A stretch of 64,000 bases of DNA from Hordeum vulgare subsp. vulgare. Lineage: Eukaryota > Streptophyta > Magnoliopsida > Poales > Poaceae. Shown here one piece after another: positions 1-10,506 of the stretch. Positions within the stretch are counted from its first letter, which is position 1. Each line of letters starts with the position of its first letter. The notes beneath the pieces are model-generated. The model saw only the letters and a program-made list of their open reading frames with translations, was not told the DNA's origin and made no database searches. The stretch covers positions 428,128,676-428,192,675 of the forward strand of contig NC_058521.1 in the NCBI RefSeq assembly GCF_904849725.1, read 5' to 3'. The position numbers and the translations under genes are program-made.

Positions 1-2119
1 ATAGTAAAGTACACATCAATAACATGGATATCCAATATACTTTTGTTGACTTTGCCAGCCTTCTTATCTACCAAGTATCTAGGGTACTTCCTCTTCAGTG
101 ACTGTTCCCCTCATTACAAAAGCACTTAGTCTCGGGTTTGGGTTCAACCTTGGGTCTCTTTACTAGAGCAGCAACTAGTTTGCCATTTCATGAAGTATCC
201 CTTATTTCCCTTGCCCTTCTCGAGACTAGTGGTTTTACTAACCATCAACAATTGATGCTACTTTTTAATTTCTACTTTTGCAGTCTCAAACATCACGAAC
301 AGCTCAAGGATCATCACATCTATCCCTGATATATTATAGTTCATCAAGAAGCTCTAGTAGCTTGGTGGCAGTGACTTTGGAGAACCATCACTATCTCATC
401 TGGAAATCAACTCCCACTCGATTCAAGCAATTGTAGCACACAGACAATCTGAGCACATGCTTAACGATTGAGCTTTTCTCCCTTACTTTGTAGACAAAAA
501 ATCTTGTCGGAGGTCTCATACCTTTTAACAAGGGCACGAGTCTGAAATCCCAGTTTCATCCCTTGGAACATATCGTATGTCCCTCGACGTTCGAAACATC
601 TTTAGCGCCTCAATTCTAAGTTGTTTAAGTATTATGCACTGAACTATCATGTAGTTATCAAAAACGCGTATGTCAGATGTTCGCAACATCCACAGACGAT
701 GCTCGGGGTTCAGCACATGGATCGGTGCATTAAGGAAATAAGCCTTCTACGCAACAATGAGGACGATCCTCGGTTAACGGGCCTAGTCCGCATAATTGCT
801 ACTATCATCTTTCAACTAAGTTTTCTCTAGGAACATATTAAAAACAGTAGAGCCACAACACAAGCTACAACATAATTTGCAAAGAACTTTTTACTATGTT
901 CATGATAATTAAGTTCATCTAATCAAATTATTTAATGAACTCCCACTTAGATCGATATCCCTCGAGTCATCCAAGTGATACATGATCCATGTCGACTAGC
1001 CCGTGTACGATATTCACGTGAGACAGACTAGCCATCAATGGTGAACATCTCCATGTTGATCGTATCCACCATACAACTCATGTTTGACCTTTTGGTCTCC
1101 CGTGTTCTGAGGCCATGTCTGTAAATGCTAGGCTCGTTAAGTCAACCTAAGTGTTTTGCATGTGTAAATCTGGCTTACACCAGTTTTATGCGAACGTTAG
1201 AACCTATCACACTCGATCATCACGTGGTGCTTCAAAACAACAATCCTTCGCAACGGTGCACACTTAGGGGGAACACTTTTCTTGAAATTTTGGTGAGGGA
1301 TCATCTTATTTACTACCATCGTTCTAAGAAAATAAGATATAGAAACATCATAAACATCACATGCAATCATATAGTGACATGATATGGCCAATATAATCTT
1401 GCTCCTTTGATCTCTATCTTCAGGGCATGGCATGATCATCATTGTCACCGGCATGACACCATGATCTGAGTCATCATGATCTCCATCATTGTGTCTCCAT
1501 GAAGTCATCTCGCCAACTATTACTTCTACTACTATGGCTAATGGTTAGCAATAAAGTAAAGAAATCACATGGCGTTGCATCTCATACAATAAATTTAAGA
1601 CAAATCCTATGGCTCCTGCCGGTTGTCATACTCAGCAACATGCAAGTCGTGAATCCTATTACAAGAACGTGATCAATCTCATACATCACATATATAACAT
1701 CACATCCTTTTGGACATATCACATCACATAGCATACACTACAAAAACAAGTTAGACGTCCTCTAATTGTTGTTGCAAGTTTTACGTGGCTGATTTGGGTT
1801 TCTAGCAAGAACTCTTCTTATCTACGTGACAGCCACAACATTGATATGCCAATCCTCTTTACCCTTCATAAGGACCCTTTTCATCAAATCCAATTCGACT
1901 AAAGTGGGAGAGATAGACACCTGCTAGCCACCTTATGCACCCAGTGCATGTCAGGCGGTGGAACCTGTCTCACATAAGTGTACGTGTAAAGTTGGTTTGG
2001 GTCGCTTCATCCCACAATACCGCCGAAAAGATATAAGACAAGTAACAACAAGCAATTGACCAAATCATCACCCACAACTTTTGTGTTCTACTCGTGCATA
2101 GAATCTACGCAAGGAACCT
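1..2119 (-). pseudogene. E0 internal region: decayed Copia gag and leader, cut by window edge
   Basis: This stretch follows, in the same order and orientation, the internal region of E1 at about 20262-22358, so it is the 5' internal part of a related Copia element read on the minus strand. Nearest the primer site is the untranslated leader. A gag remnant is visible at 525-716 (minus strand, 63 codons). Further left, around 60-140 on the minus strand, lies a decayed zinc-knuckle region: it reads E-P-K-P-E-T-K-C-F-C, where a working copy would continue with the H and C of a CX2CX4HX4C knuckle. No long frame survives. Protease, integrase and reverse transcriptase would lie left of position 1. 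The similarity to E1 and E2 is seen directly; the Angela-like family name is from recognition. Confidence 0.8.
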
Positions 2120-2132
2120 GGCTTTGATACCA
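2120..2132 (-). other. E0 primer-binding site (tRNA-Met type)
   Basis: The minus strand reads TGGTATCAAAGCC one base inside the LTR edge. This is one base off the usual plant Copia initiator-tRNA-Met site TGGTATCAGAGC. It fixes 2134-3875 as the 5' LTR and shows that the element runs leftwards. Confidence 0.85.
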
Positions 2133-2133
2133 C

Positions 2134-3875
2134 TGTTGGGGAACGCAGTAATTTCAAAAAAATTCCTACGTCAGACAAGGATCTATCTAGGAGAAACCAA
2201 CAATAAGCAAAGGGGTAGAGCATCTTCATACCGTTGAAGATTGCATATCGGAAGCATTACTATGAACGTGATCGATGGATTCATACTCGCGGCGATTCAT
2301 ATCACGGAAGATCTGATCCTAACACCGAACGTACGGTGGTTGTGCGTTCAACACACCTATAGCCTGGGAAGTCTCCTACTTCTTGATCCAACAATGAGGG
2401 AGGAGAAGTTAAGGGAGAACTCCGGCAGCACAATGGGGGGTGACGATGGAGTATATGGCTCTCTCACATGGCTTCGCCAAGCACCACGAAGGAGGAGAAA
2501 GAGGTGGAGAGGTAGGATTGCGCCATATGTGATCAACTCAGGTGTGGTCCACCCCACCTAATCCTCCACTATATATAGGAGGGAGGGAGATGGGGTGCGC
2601 CACCCCTAGGCAAACCCTAGGAGGTGCGGCAGCCCAAGGAGGAGGAGGTGGAGGCGCCCTAGGTGGCTTGCCACCCAAGGCATCCCCTAGGGTTTGTCCT
2701 TGGACACCTTCCCTTGCGCATTGGGCCTCCTCCCCTTGGCGCACTAGCCCACCAGTGGCTGGTTCCTCTCCCCTTTCAGCCCATGTGGCCCTCCGGGACA
2801 GGTGGACCCTCCCGGTGGACCCCCGGTACCCTTTCGGTGGTCCTGGTACAACACCGATAAGCCCGAAAACTTTTCCGGCGACCGATCTGGACTTCCCATA
2901 TATTAATATTTACCTTCGGACTATTCCGGAACTCCTCGTGACGTCCGAGATCTCACCTGGGACACTGAAAAACCTTCGGTAACCACATATACGATTCCCA
3001 TCACAACTCTAGGGTCAACAAACCTTAAGTGTGTAGACCCTACGGGTTTGGGTAACATGCACACATGACCGAGACACCTCTCCGGCCAATAACCAACACA
3101 GGGTTCTGGATATCCATGTTGGCTCCCACATGGTCCACGATGATCTCATCGGATGAACCACGATGTCGAGGATTTAGTCTATCCCGTATACAATTCCCTT
3201 TGTCTACCAGTACGACACTTGCCCGAGATTCAATCGTTGGTATCCCTATACCTTGTTCAATCTCGTTAGAGACAAGTCTCTTTACTCGTTCCGTAACAAA
3301 TCATCCCGTGGCTAACTCCTTAGTCACATTGAGCTCATTATGATGATGTACTACCGAGTGGGCCCAAAGATATCTCTCCTTCACACGGAGTGAAAAATCC
3401 CAGTCTCGATTCATACAACCCAACACACACTATCGTAGATACCTGTAGTGCACCTTTATAATCACCCAGTTATGTTGTGATGTTTGATACACCCAAAGCT
3501 CTCCTACGTTATCCGGGAGTTGCACAATCTCATGGTCTAAGGAAATGATACTTGACATTAGAAAAGCTTTATCAGACGAACTATACAATCTTGTGCTATG
3601 CTTAGGATTCGGTCTTGTCCATCACATCATTCTCATAATGTTGTGATCAAGTTATCTATGACATCCAATGTCCATGATCAGTAAACCATGACCATCTATT
3701 GATCAACGAACTAGCCAACTAGAGGCTCACTAGGGACATGTTGTGGTATATGTATTCACACATGTATTATGGTTTCCGGTTAATACAATTATAGCATGAA
3801 TAATAGACAATTATCATGAACAAGGAAATCTAATAATAACCAATTTATTATTACCTCTTGGGCATATTTCCAACA
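2134..3875 (-). repeat. E0 5' LTR (Angela-like Copia), 1742 bp
   Basis: On the plus strand it starts tgttggggaacg and ends ggcatatttccaaca, the inverted ends of Angela/BARE-type LTRs, so the LTR itself lies on the minus strand. A TATA-like run (ctatatatagg) lies near 2568-2578. It aligns along its length with the E1 and E2 LTRs but is visibly more diverged than those are from each other. The five bases acaag at 3876-3880 should be one copy of its target duplication; the other copy is outside the window. Open frames here, such as the Pro/Gly-rich one at 2542-2982, are by-products of GC-rich LTR sequence. Confidence 0.88.
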
Positions 3876-3899
3876 ACAAGGTATAGTTGGTTCATGCAA

Positions 3900-3904
3900 T
3901 TTTC
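3900..3904. repeat. Target-site duplication of LTR A (ttttc), left copy
   Basis: The bases ttttc at 3900-3904 match 7516-7520 exactly on the other side of LTR A. Removing LTR A and one copy rejoins 3904 to 7521. Confidence 0.85.
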
Positions 3905-4667
3905 TGTAACATCCCAAATTTTGGAATGTTAAAATAATTATTAGTTTGTTTGTTTGTTTGCTTGAGTGATTGAAACTTGTGTGAAATTTGAAACTTTTCA
4001 AAAACTTTTGAATGAGAGGGAATAAAATGACTTTCCCCTTCTCCGGTGAATTCAAATTCAATCTTTTAAAAGCAAAGAGAGAAGATGACATGACTTCTTC
4101 AACTATAAATAATTTGAACGGAGATATTTGCATTGAATTCTTTTGCATTTCCATTTGTTTTCTTCGTGCAAGAAATGCCGGGAAATAAAATTCTGTCAAA
4201 CAGAAAAGAGAGGAGGAACATGACCCTCAAACACACGGGCATTTTGAAAGTTATTTGAACCCTAAAACTTAGAGGGTCATTTGAAAATTATTTGCAAAAG
4301 AAAATAAATCTTTTAGGCAATTTTATGAAAACAATTTTTTCTGAAGTTTTTATTTTTACCGCGGAAAAATGCCCATCATTTATATTTTATTTTTCTGATA
4401 ATTTTAGTATATAGAAACTCCTTATTCCGAATTGATTTGAATTCCCTTTTATCGTTTTAGTTTCCTAGTTTTAAAAATAGGAAAGAAATCTCTATTAAAT
4501 GGAAATAAGGGCTGGCCCATTAAGACACTTTCCTAAACTGGCCCAACAGAGATCACCTCCTACCTCTGTTTCTTCTTCACGTCACACAACTTTCCTGCCA
4601 TGGACAGAGGAATCCCCATCTCCAGGATTCGCGAAGCACCTTCCCTCCGAGCGCCTCCCGTCGCCTC

Positions 4668-4674
4668 TATAAGA
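4668..4674 (+). promoter_or_regulatory. TATA box candidate in LTR A
   Basis: The sequence ctataaga lies about 760 bp from the LTR start. It is followed directly by a CT-rich leader, as expected for the U3/R boundary of a plant LTR promoter. The start site itself is inferred. Confidence 0.5.
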
Positions 4675-4703
4675 ACCCCCATGGCCTCCTCGTTCCATTC
4701 CCG

Positions 4704-5140
4704 TTGAAACCGCCGCCTCTCCTCACCTCTAGCTCGCGCGCCACCTCGCCGGAGTTGACCACCAGAGAACTCACCGTGCACCTCCACATCGCCCCTGCAC
4801 TCCTCGCCCCTGGCACCCCTGCCGCACCACCCCTCCCTTCGGCCCCTCCTCCTCCGCCGCCCCACCCCACCCCCTCGCCCTGCACCTCGCCGGAGTTGCT
4901 GCTCCTCCCCTCGCCAGAACTCCTCCCATATCGCCAGCAGCTCCTCCCCTCGCCAGGAGATTTTCCCCCGTCGTCCCCCCCTGCAGCCCTCCCTCCACCT
5001 CGCCTCCCTCCCTTCCCTGGAGCCCCACCGCCCCCTACCACCCCACCTTCTCCATCGGCCCCTACCCCACCCCATCGGAGCTCACCCCGACCCCAGCCAC
5101 CTCGGCCACCATAGCCAGCACGGGGGCAACTCCCAGCCAC
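4704..5140 (+). other. CT-rich exon-like block of LTR A ending at a splice donor
   Basis: The block is strongly C-rich on the plus strand and open for 136 codons (4704-5114), coding mostly Pro, Ser, Thr and Ala. Other frames on both strands are open too because stop codons are rare in such sequence. It stops at a consensus 5' splice site, cacg|gtaagg, with the cut after 5141, and is followed by a long T-rich stretch typical of a plant intron. TATA box, CT-rich leader, splice donor and T-rich intron together look like a promoter with a first exon. I do not call a protein: the composition explains the open frame. Confidence 0.4.
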
Positions 5141-5151
5141 GGTAAGGCCCC

Positions 5152-6240
5152 CCCTCTTTCTTTTCTTTTTTTTACTTTTTTTGTTTTTTTAGTTTTACCC
5201 TTAGATCTATTTCCAACGGTGTAGATTAGAGTAGGATAACCTTTCGATTTTTAAACAAAAAACCGCGCCGGTTTTTATTCACTTAACTGTTAGCCGGAGT
5301 TTTTAGTTAGATTCTGGCCGTTTGTTAGAATGTCTCGCAGCAAACACCCCTTAGCCAATCAGAAGATGCCACATGGACCCCTGTCCACAAATCAGTTTTT
5401 TCCTTTTTTCTGTTTAATTCCAAAAACAGAAAAGTTCCAATCTTGTTCTGCTCATAACTTTTGATCCATAAGTCCAATGATGTTGATTATTTTTCCAGTA
5501 GCTCACAAATTTCCTGTAGTTTTTAAAAACATATAATTTGTCTATGTTTGAAGTTTTCAAATTTGAGTTAGATCAGATTTAGTTTAAACCTTGTTTTGCC
5601 TATTCCAGGAGTTTAATAATAGATTTTAATTTGATTCCTTTTGGTAATGATCACTAGTGATCTTAGTTACCAGTGGTAAAAATGTCAGATTTGTTTGAGT
5701 ATTTTAGCTCACTGTTTCTTGTGAAACAATTTCTGTTTCACCTCTTTTAGGATTTCGACTAATTCCTTTTCTATCTTTGTTTTAAAATATTTTCTTTATT
5801 ATTTCAGAAACATTATTGTTTTGTTTATGTTAGTTAAACAGTAGTTTTGCAAAAAGTTTTTATTTTATTTTTATTTGTTTTCATGAAATCAATTCTAGTT
5901 CCTTAGTAACTTGCAATTGGTTTCCGCACTGTTTCAAATCCCGTTTGGGAATACTTTCAAAAAGTTTTGTGAAAAATACTTTATTTTATCTTAGTTAGAT
6001 TTATAACTTAGTTCCTTGTTATTATTTTCTGTTCGACAAAAATCATTTAGTGTTTGATGTAGTAGAGGACTCCCTAGTCTTATTTGAAGTTTCTTTCGGA
6101 TTCTTATTCGCTCTCTTTTGTTTTGATTGCTAGAATGATTGCTAGTATGAGTGCTTATGTGAATGATATGTTTGTTATATAGATTTCATCGGAGAGTGAT
6201 GAGTAGTCTATCAAGTTATTTCTCGAGAAATTCTTCTTCG
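5152..6240 (+). other. AT/T-rich intron-like part of LTR A
   Basis: About 1.1 kb of T-rich sequence without a credible open frame follows the splice-donor-like site. A possible acceptor is near 6249-6254 (atcaccag). The remaining 1.2 kb of LTR A up to 7515 also holds no convincing coding frame; the open frames at 6456-6707 and 7008-7367 lack recognisable motifs. Confidence 0.3.
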
Positions 6241-7515
6241 TCAACATCACCAGGCAAGTCACTTTGATCATACTATCACCTATGTTTTATGCATCGTAGT
6301 TCTACCATCCTATGCCCAATTGCATGCTGCTTAGGTACTTGGAAATTTTAGTATAGATTGTAGTATCATGTGGTAGGCACACAACAACCCCGATACTTGG
6401 CCCCGGGACGACAAATTTCATATTGCTATGCTTGAGTAGACGAGATTTCGGTTGAGTGCATAACACGAGTGATGCGAGGTTGATTAATAATCAAGACCGG
6501 TTAAGACCAGATTTTCAAGACCTCGGACGCAATGCAACTCTGGGTGAAGGACGGTTGATCGGCTCCCTGGAGAACCCAGTGGATGACCCGGGATGCTGGA
6601 GAGGCCATGACATCCTGCGGGAAGCTTCACCCAGGCTCAAGGAGACGGACATATATTTTCAAGACCCAAGGCTTACCTGCACAGCCACAAGTCATTATGG
6701 GGTCTAGCTTGGTTGGACAACGCGGCGACTCTGGACAGGCGGTGCTAGCAGATGTAGACGAACGGTAGGAATGGATGGGCACCGACAGGGATTCAGAGGG
6801 ACCCGTTGAAAGACCATGTTTTGATCATCCGGTCTTCAAACACCCTGAAGTGCGAGGACTTACACGGAGGCGATCAAATCTTGTGGGGAACGTGTGCAAA
6901 ACTCTGTAGAGTACTCAAACCTAATCGATTAGCCGTGTCCATGGTCATGGACAACTTGAGCCAAACGAACTGAAGTTATCTGGATTTCTCAACACCATTA
7001 AATATATTTGATGAGGGTAATTATTGACAACTCGGGTACGAGAACTGGTTGGCGGAACCATCTCGTTAACAACCAACAAAGTAGTAACATTTTGCTTTTA
7101 GCCCTCTCTTGTTGTAGGAGAAAAATTTGCTTTACGCTAAAACTTACAACCCCACCTGCCATATATGCATATAGTATAGATGATTACTTTTCACCCCTCT
7201 CTTATGTGACTTGCCGACATATTCAATATGCTGACCTACACGGCTGCAACGTCTTATGCTGCAGATATTTTTCTTCGACGAGTAAGAGTACGATTCAGGG
7301 TTACGGTCTACACTCAACTTGCCGTTGGTGTTTATTGGGACTCCACTCCCTTGACTGCTTCCGCTGAGATATTTAAGGTATATATATCAGTTTTACGCTA
7401 TTTACATGTGATTGCACTTTGATATATACATTGATGTACTGTGTGTGCCAGCATACTGATCCAGGGATGGCACAGAAACACAGAAGCTTGACTCGTTTTG
7501 AGTCGGGTCGCTACA

Positions 7516-7520
7516 TTTTC
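7516..7520. repeat. Target-site duplication of LTR A (ttttc), right copy
   Basis: Exact match to 3900-3904, directly after the terminal ctaca of LTR A. Confidence 0.85.
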
Positions 7521-8617
7521 CTTCTATGAACCACTGTCACTTTATCTTGACATAACCAGCGGCGAACCGGTAAAAATTCAATCTATGCAAGTATGGGAAG
7601 TAAATCTTTGTAGAATAATATCATCACATCATTGCAATGATCCCAAACAAGAATCACACATTATTACATCTCATTTTTCCACTGCATGAACATATGGATT
7701 TCATTTTGATGCGGGATGTGATTTGGGCTCACCTTCGGGTCCACCTCGATGTTGCCTCGGAGCACACATCGTATCCGGGATCGTTGGGGATGTTCTCCCC
7801 ATTCGTATTACCACACCCTTCAACGCACGTCCGCGAGATCCCAGTGTTCGACCCAGACGCAGCTGCACCCACATGAGCAGCAGTTCCACCACTAGCTGTC
7901 GACCAACTACACACGGACAACGAGAAGAACCATAAGAAATTAAGTAGATGCATACATTTCACTATTTCAAGGAGGGTCATAGTAAGACGCACCTGGGTTG
8001 GTGTGGTGCTGCGAGCGCCATGACCGTGAGTTGAGCTCGATGTGAAAGTGAAGAAAAGAGTGGAACAAATAGAGGCCTATGCTTGGATTGAGGCATTAGT
8101 TAGTGCACCTGCAAACTAGGCATGTGGGAAATGACTGGCATGGGCCACGCCGCCTGAACATCACTAGTCGGTCGTGCAAAAAGCAGCCCAGCAATTATAC
8201 ATTGGCAATTGATCCTGACAATGGGCAAAGGACATACGGTCGCATTATTCATGCGCATGTATACTCGACCGTATTACATGAAAAAGCCTGATAGGAACGA
8301 ATCACAAAGCAAATCCCCATCATCAGGATACCGCGCTGCCTGGAGACCGGCCTCTGCAACACCGCTCTTAGGAAAGTCTGGACTATCTTTGATGGCACGT
8401 GACATGAAAGCTCAGTCCTTTCCTGCAGTTTGAGCTTCAGTTGAGCACAAGCACACGTAGGTGTACCCTCAACGGAAGAATTAAAATTATCCTGCACAGA
8501 AATTCTCGCATTTGTAAGGAGGGGATGTCTTTGTTAAACACCTGTTATCTCCATTTGCGGTCTTGACACTTTCGATCGTCACACCATCATACATGTACAA
8601 ATACGAGAATAGTTTTA
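7521..8617. other. Unassigned DNA between LTR A and the Stowaway MITE
   Basis: I recognise no transposon ends here. Together with 3876-3904 it is the sequence into which LTR A inserted. It holds one possible small minus-strand gene fragment (7733-8021). The rest, 8022-8617, has only short open frames without motifs. It could be the upstream part of the C0 5' LTR, host intergenic DNA, or a fragment of another element. Confidence 0.4.
7733..8021 (-). CDS. Possible two-exon gene fragment, function unknown
   Basis: On the minus strand an ATG at 8021 opens a 29-base exon that ends at a good donor (CCCAG|GTGCGT, exon end 7993). An acceptor (gtgtgtag|TTGG) starts a second exon at 7906, which runs to another consensus donor (GAAG|GTGAGC, exon end 7733). 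The spliced frame is open: it starts MALAAPHQP and continues through a Gly/Ala/Ser-rich stretch with three cysteines and the run NGENIPNDPGYD. I do not recognise the family. No third exon could be fixed before the LTR A boundary at 7520. The splice sites and open frame are seen; that this is or was a gene is inference. Chance is a real alternative. Confidence 0.22.
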
Positions 8618-8619
8618 TA

Positions 8620-8732
8620 CTCCCTTCGTTCGTAACTATTTGTCGCACAAATAGATAAAAATAGATGTATCTAGAACTAAAATACATCTAGATACATCCA
8701 TTCCTATGACAAGTATTCCCGGACGGAGTGAG
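8620..8732. mobile_element. Stowaway MITE, 113 bp
   Basis: It begins ctcccttcgttcgtaac and ends with the near-inverse ggacggagtgag, and is flanked by TA dinucleotides at 8618-8619 and 8733-8734. The centre is an imperfect palindrome around tagatgtatctag and ctagatacatc. This is the standard form of Tc1/mariner-derived Stowaway elements in Triticeae. It has no coding capacity and would depend on a transposase supplied elsewhere. Confidence 0.92.
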
Positions 8733-8734
8733 TA

Positions 8735-9144
8735 GTTTACGTCACAAGGCAAGAAATAGGAAATAATTACGTTCTCTCATAGAGTGAAAGGTAATAGGTT
8801 GATCTCCCCCGATCAAGTCCAACAGCTCGACGACCCACTGACTCGCGCCCTGATCGGGGGCACCCAACCCTCTTCTAGTTGGTGGGCCCTTGTCGCCAGC
8901 GCTATAAAGAGAGGTGGGGAGCCGGACGCACAGATCAACAGGTTGACCGTGCGCCAAACACCGCACCGACACCCCAATTCGATCTAGGGTAGCGCTAGGC
9001 TGATGGAAGCACCGCCACCACTTCTCCCACTCTTGGCCATCGCCGCCGCCGCCATCCACCATGGCGTCAGGCTCTAGATCCTCGAGCCAAGGAGAAGGTA
9101 AAAGAACCGCTTATCTCTAACCCTACCTGATGCAAAGTCTATCA
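8735..9144 (+). repeat. Probable 3' portion of the C0 5' LTR
   Basis: This segment sits directly upstream of a tRNA-Met primer site and carries a TATA box at 8903-8910, followed by roughly 240 bases of leader that end in atca just before the primer site. That is the expected order of U3, R and U5. The LTR start could not be fixed, because the matching 3' LTR lies beyond the CACTA insertion and outside the window. It may begin left of the Stowaway MITE, which would then be an insertion in the LTR. The open frames at 8742-9062 and 8784-8987 have no recognisable motif. Confidence 0.5.
8903..8910 (+). promoter_or_regulatory. TATA box candidate of the C0 LTR
   Basis: tataaaga lies about 240 bp before the primer site, in the position expected for an LTR promoter. 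Confidence 0.5.
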
Positions 9145-9145
9145 A

Positions 9146-9157
9146 TGGTATCAGAGC
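9146..9157 (+). other. C0 primer-binding site (tRNA-Met)
   Basis: TGGTATCAGAGC matches the canonical plant Copia site for initiator tRNA-Met exactly, one base after a CA that would end the LTR. Confidence 0.85.
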
Positions 9158-9171
9158 ATAGAGCACATTCT

Positions 9172-9262
9172 CAGGAGGAGAATAGAAAGACTAATTAAAA
9201 GTGATTCTTCCTGCGCTAGCATCTAAGACCTAGAACAATGCATTGATTGCATTAAAGGAAAC
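9172..9262 (+). repeat. Second copy of an integrase zinc-finger segment, in the C0 leader
   Basis: About 90 bases starting only some 15 bases after the primer site resemble the integrase zinc-binding region at 11903-11995. Shared runs include ctaattaaaagtg, agacctaga and atgcattgattgcattaaa. The match ends near 9262. A pol fragment next to a primer site is not standard element order. It implies an internal deletion in an element that was later joined to C0, or template switching between related copies. Confidence 0.7.
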
Positions 9263-10090
9263 AATCTCGCCAGTAGAGGGTCTCGTGCTCGCCGGCAAAG
9301 TGCACCGCCGCAAGGCCGCGCCAGTTCCTCTTAATCCTCACACGTGTCGGAAAGCCGAGATGTAGGGAAGAAGAACCACCCCACGGGGCAAAGGGCACCA
9401 GCACCGAGCCTTTTGATAGCGGCGCGTTCACCCTCGAGGTGCTCGCGCACACCGACAAAGGGGACGGGGCGGGCGCCGTCGTATCGCTTGCCGGTCGTGG
9501 GCTAGAGGTGGAGCAGAGGACACTTTGCTCGGGTCTCTATCTCGAGCAACATGCGGTGGTGGATGGGGGGAAAGAGAGGGAGAAGACGAGAGACAAGGGG
9601 AAGGGGAGGCGGGCTCGCGTGGCGCGGTAGTTCACCGCCATCGCCGGTGGCCGGCGTCACCCTTGCCCTGCTGCTCTGCTATGCTGAGCGAGAGAGACGA
9701 ACGAGGCTAGGGGAGGTAGCAGCGGCGTGCACATGCGGTGGTCTTCGACCCCGTCGCCGGCGGCCGGACTCTGCCTCGCCGGTGGCCAGCCACCGCCGCT
9801 GTGGAGCGAGCCACAGAGAGAGCGGCGTGCGGGGAAGGAAATGAGTTAGGGTCCCCCCGCCTTGCTGGCATTTCGGTTTTATCCCCCGATCGACATGCTG
9901 GACAGTCGGATGAAATCTGACGACAGCGACGAAACCCTAAACTGCCCAGCGGGCTTTTGGGCCAAAGGGGAGGAGGGGCGACCGAGGCTGAGGCTAGAAG
10001 CAAAGGTCGAGGCGAGGCCCAAGACGGGAGGTGCGCTGGAGCTCTACTCGAGCCGGCACCCGAGGCTGTTTTTCTGCCTAGAAGGCCCTG
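9263..10090 (+). other. GC-rich leader block of C0
   Basis: About 830 bases of markedly GC-rich sequence lie between the integrase-like fragment and the AT-rich leader. Frames of 60-100 codons are open on both strands, as expected from composition, and none shows a motif I recognise. Near 9900-9960 the minus strand reads like a plant gene 5' region (gtttagggtttcgtc). It could be a normal long Copia leader or captured host sequence; I cannot separate these by eye. Confidence 0.4.
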
Positions 10091-10506
10091 CCGTATTTGT
10101 TTCTTCTATACAATTTTAATTAATTATAAAGTTTTAATTATTTTTTCTATTACGATTTATCCAACAAAAATCTATCTAGAAAATACATGAATTTCCGGTG
10201 CAAATAAATATTAGTCCTCTTTTAAAAGTAAATAAAAGTTTGAAGTGAAATTAATTTTTTAAGAACATGTCAAAGTAATCACTGAAATAAATATGATTAT
10301 GTTATTTTATGACCAACGTTGTTAATAAGATGATCATGATTTGTTATTATTGTAAAAGGTGCATTTATTTCTACTTTTGCCGAGCGGAAATATAGATTTA
10401 ATTGCATAAACAGTTGTATGTTTTAATTTTGACCAACCTTGGATTAATGCATGCAATTGTTGTTATGATCTCATTTCATTATGGTTTTTCAGGAGGGTTT
10501 TACTTG
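10091..10506 (+). other. AT-rich C0 leader ending at a splice acceptor
   Basis: The composition switches abruptly from GC-rich to AT-rich at about 10090. The block ends with a consensus 3' splice site, ggtttttcag|gag at 10492/10493, 14 bases before the gag start codon. This suggests that the full-length transcript may be spliced across the leader. No coding frame other than the in-frame upstream extension of gag is present. Confidence 0.4.

Larger units (their letters stand above)
3905..7515 (+). mobile_element. LTR A: solo-LTR-like element, 3611 bp, TSD ttttc
   Basis: The element begins tgtaacatcccaaa and ends gtcgctaca, so it has short TGTA...TACA inverted ends. It is flanked by a perfect 5-bp duplication ttttc at 3900-3904 and 7516-7520. 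No gag or pol frame, primer site or polypurine tract is visible inside, and the ends are not repeated internally, so a solo LTR is the best reading. It contains a TATA box near 4668, a very CT-rich block at 4560-5140 and a strong splice-donor-like site at 5141/5142, followed by AT-rich sequence. The tgtaac start is common among Gypsy-type grass LTRs, but I do not recognise the family. A non-autonomous element with a non-coding interior is the alternative. Confidence 0.8.

Noticed and set aside
2542..2982. 146-codon frame in the E0 LTR
   Set aside because: Lies inside an LTR. Related frames drift between the LTR copies (15799-16272, 22582-23007), so it is not conserved as a protein.
4560..5140. 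Overlapping Gly/Arg-rich and Pro-rich proteins on both strands
   Set aside because: Skewed composition opens all frames at once; no domain or motif is visible.
3876..7540. Inverted ggttcat / atgaacc flanking LTR A as MITE ends
   Set aside because: Only seven bases pair and no target duplication fits; the 5-bp ttttc duplication explains the insertion better.
9525..10190. Several 60-98-codon frames in the GC-rich leader
   Set aside because: Overlapping frames on both strands without motifs; composition effect.
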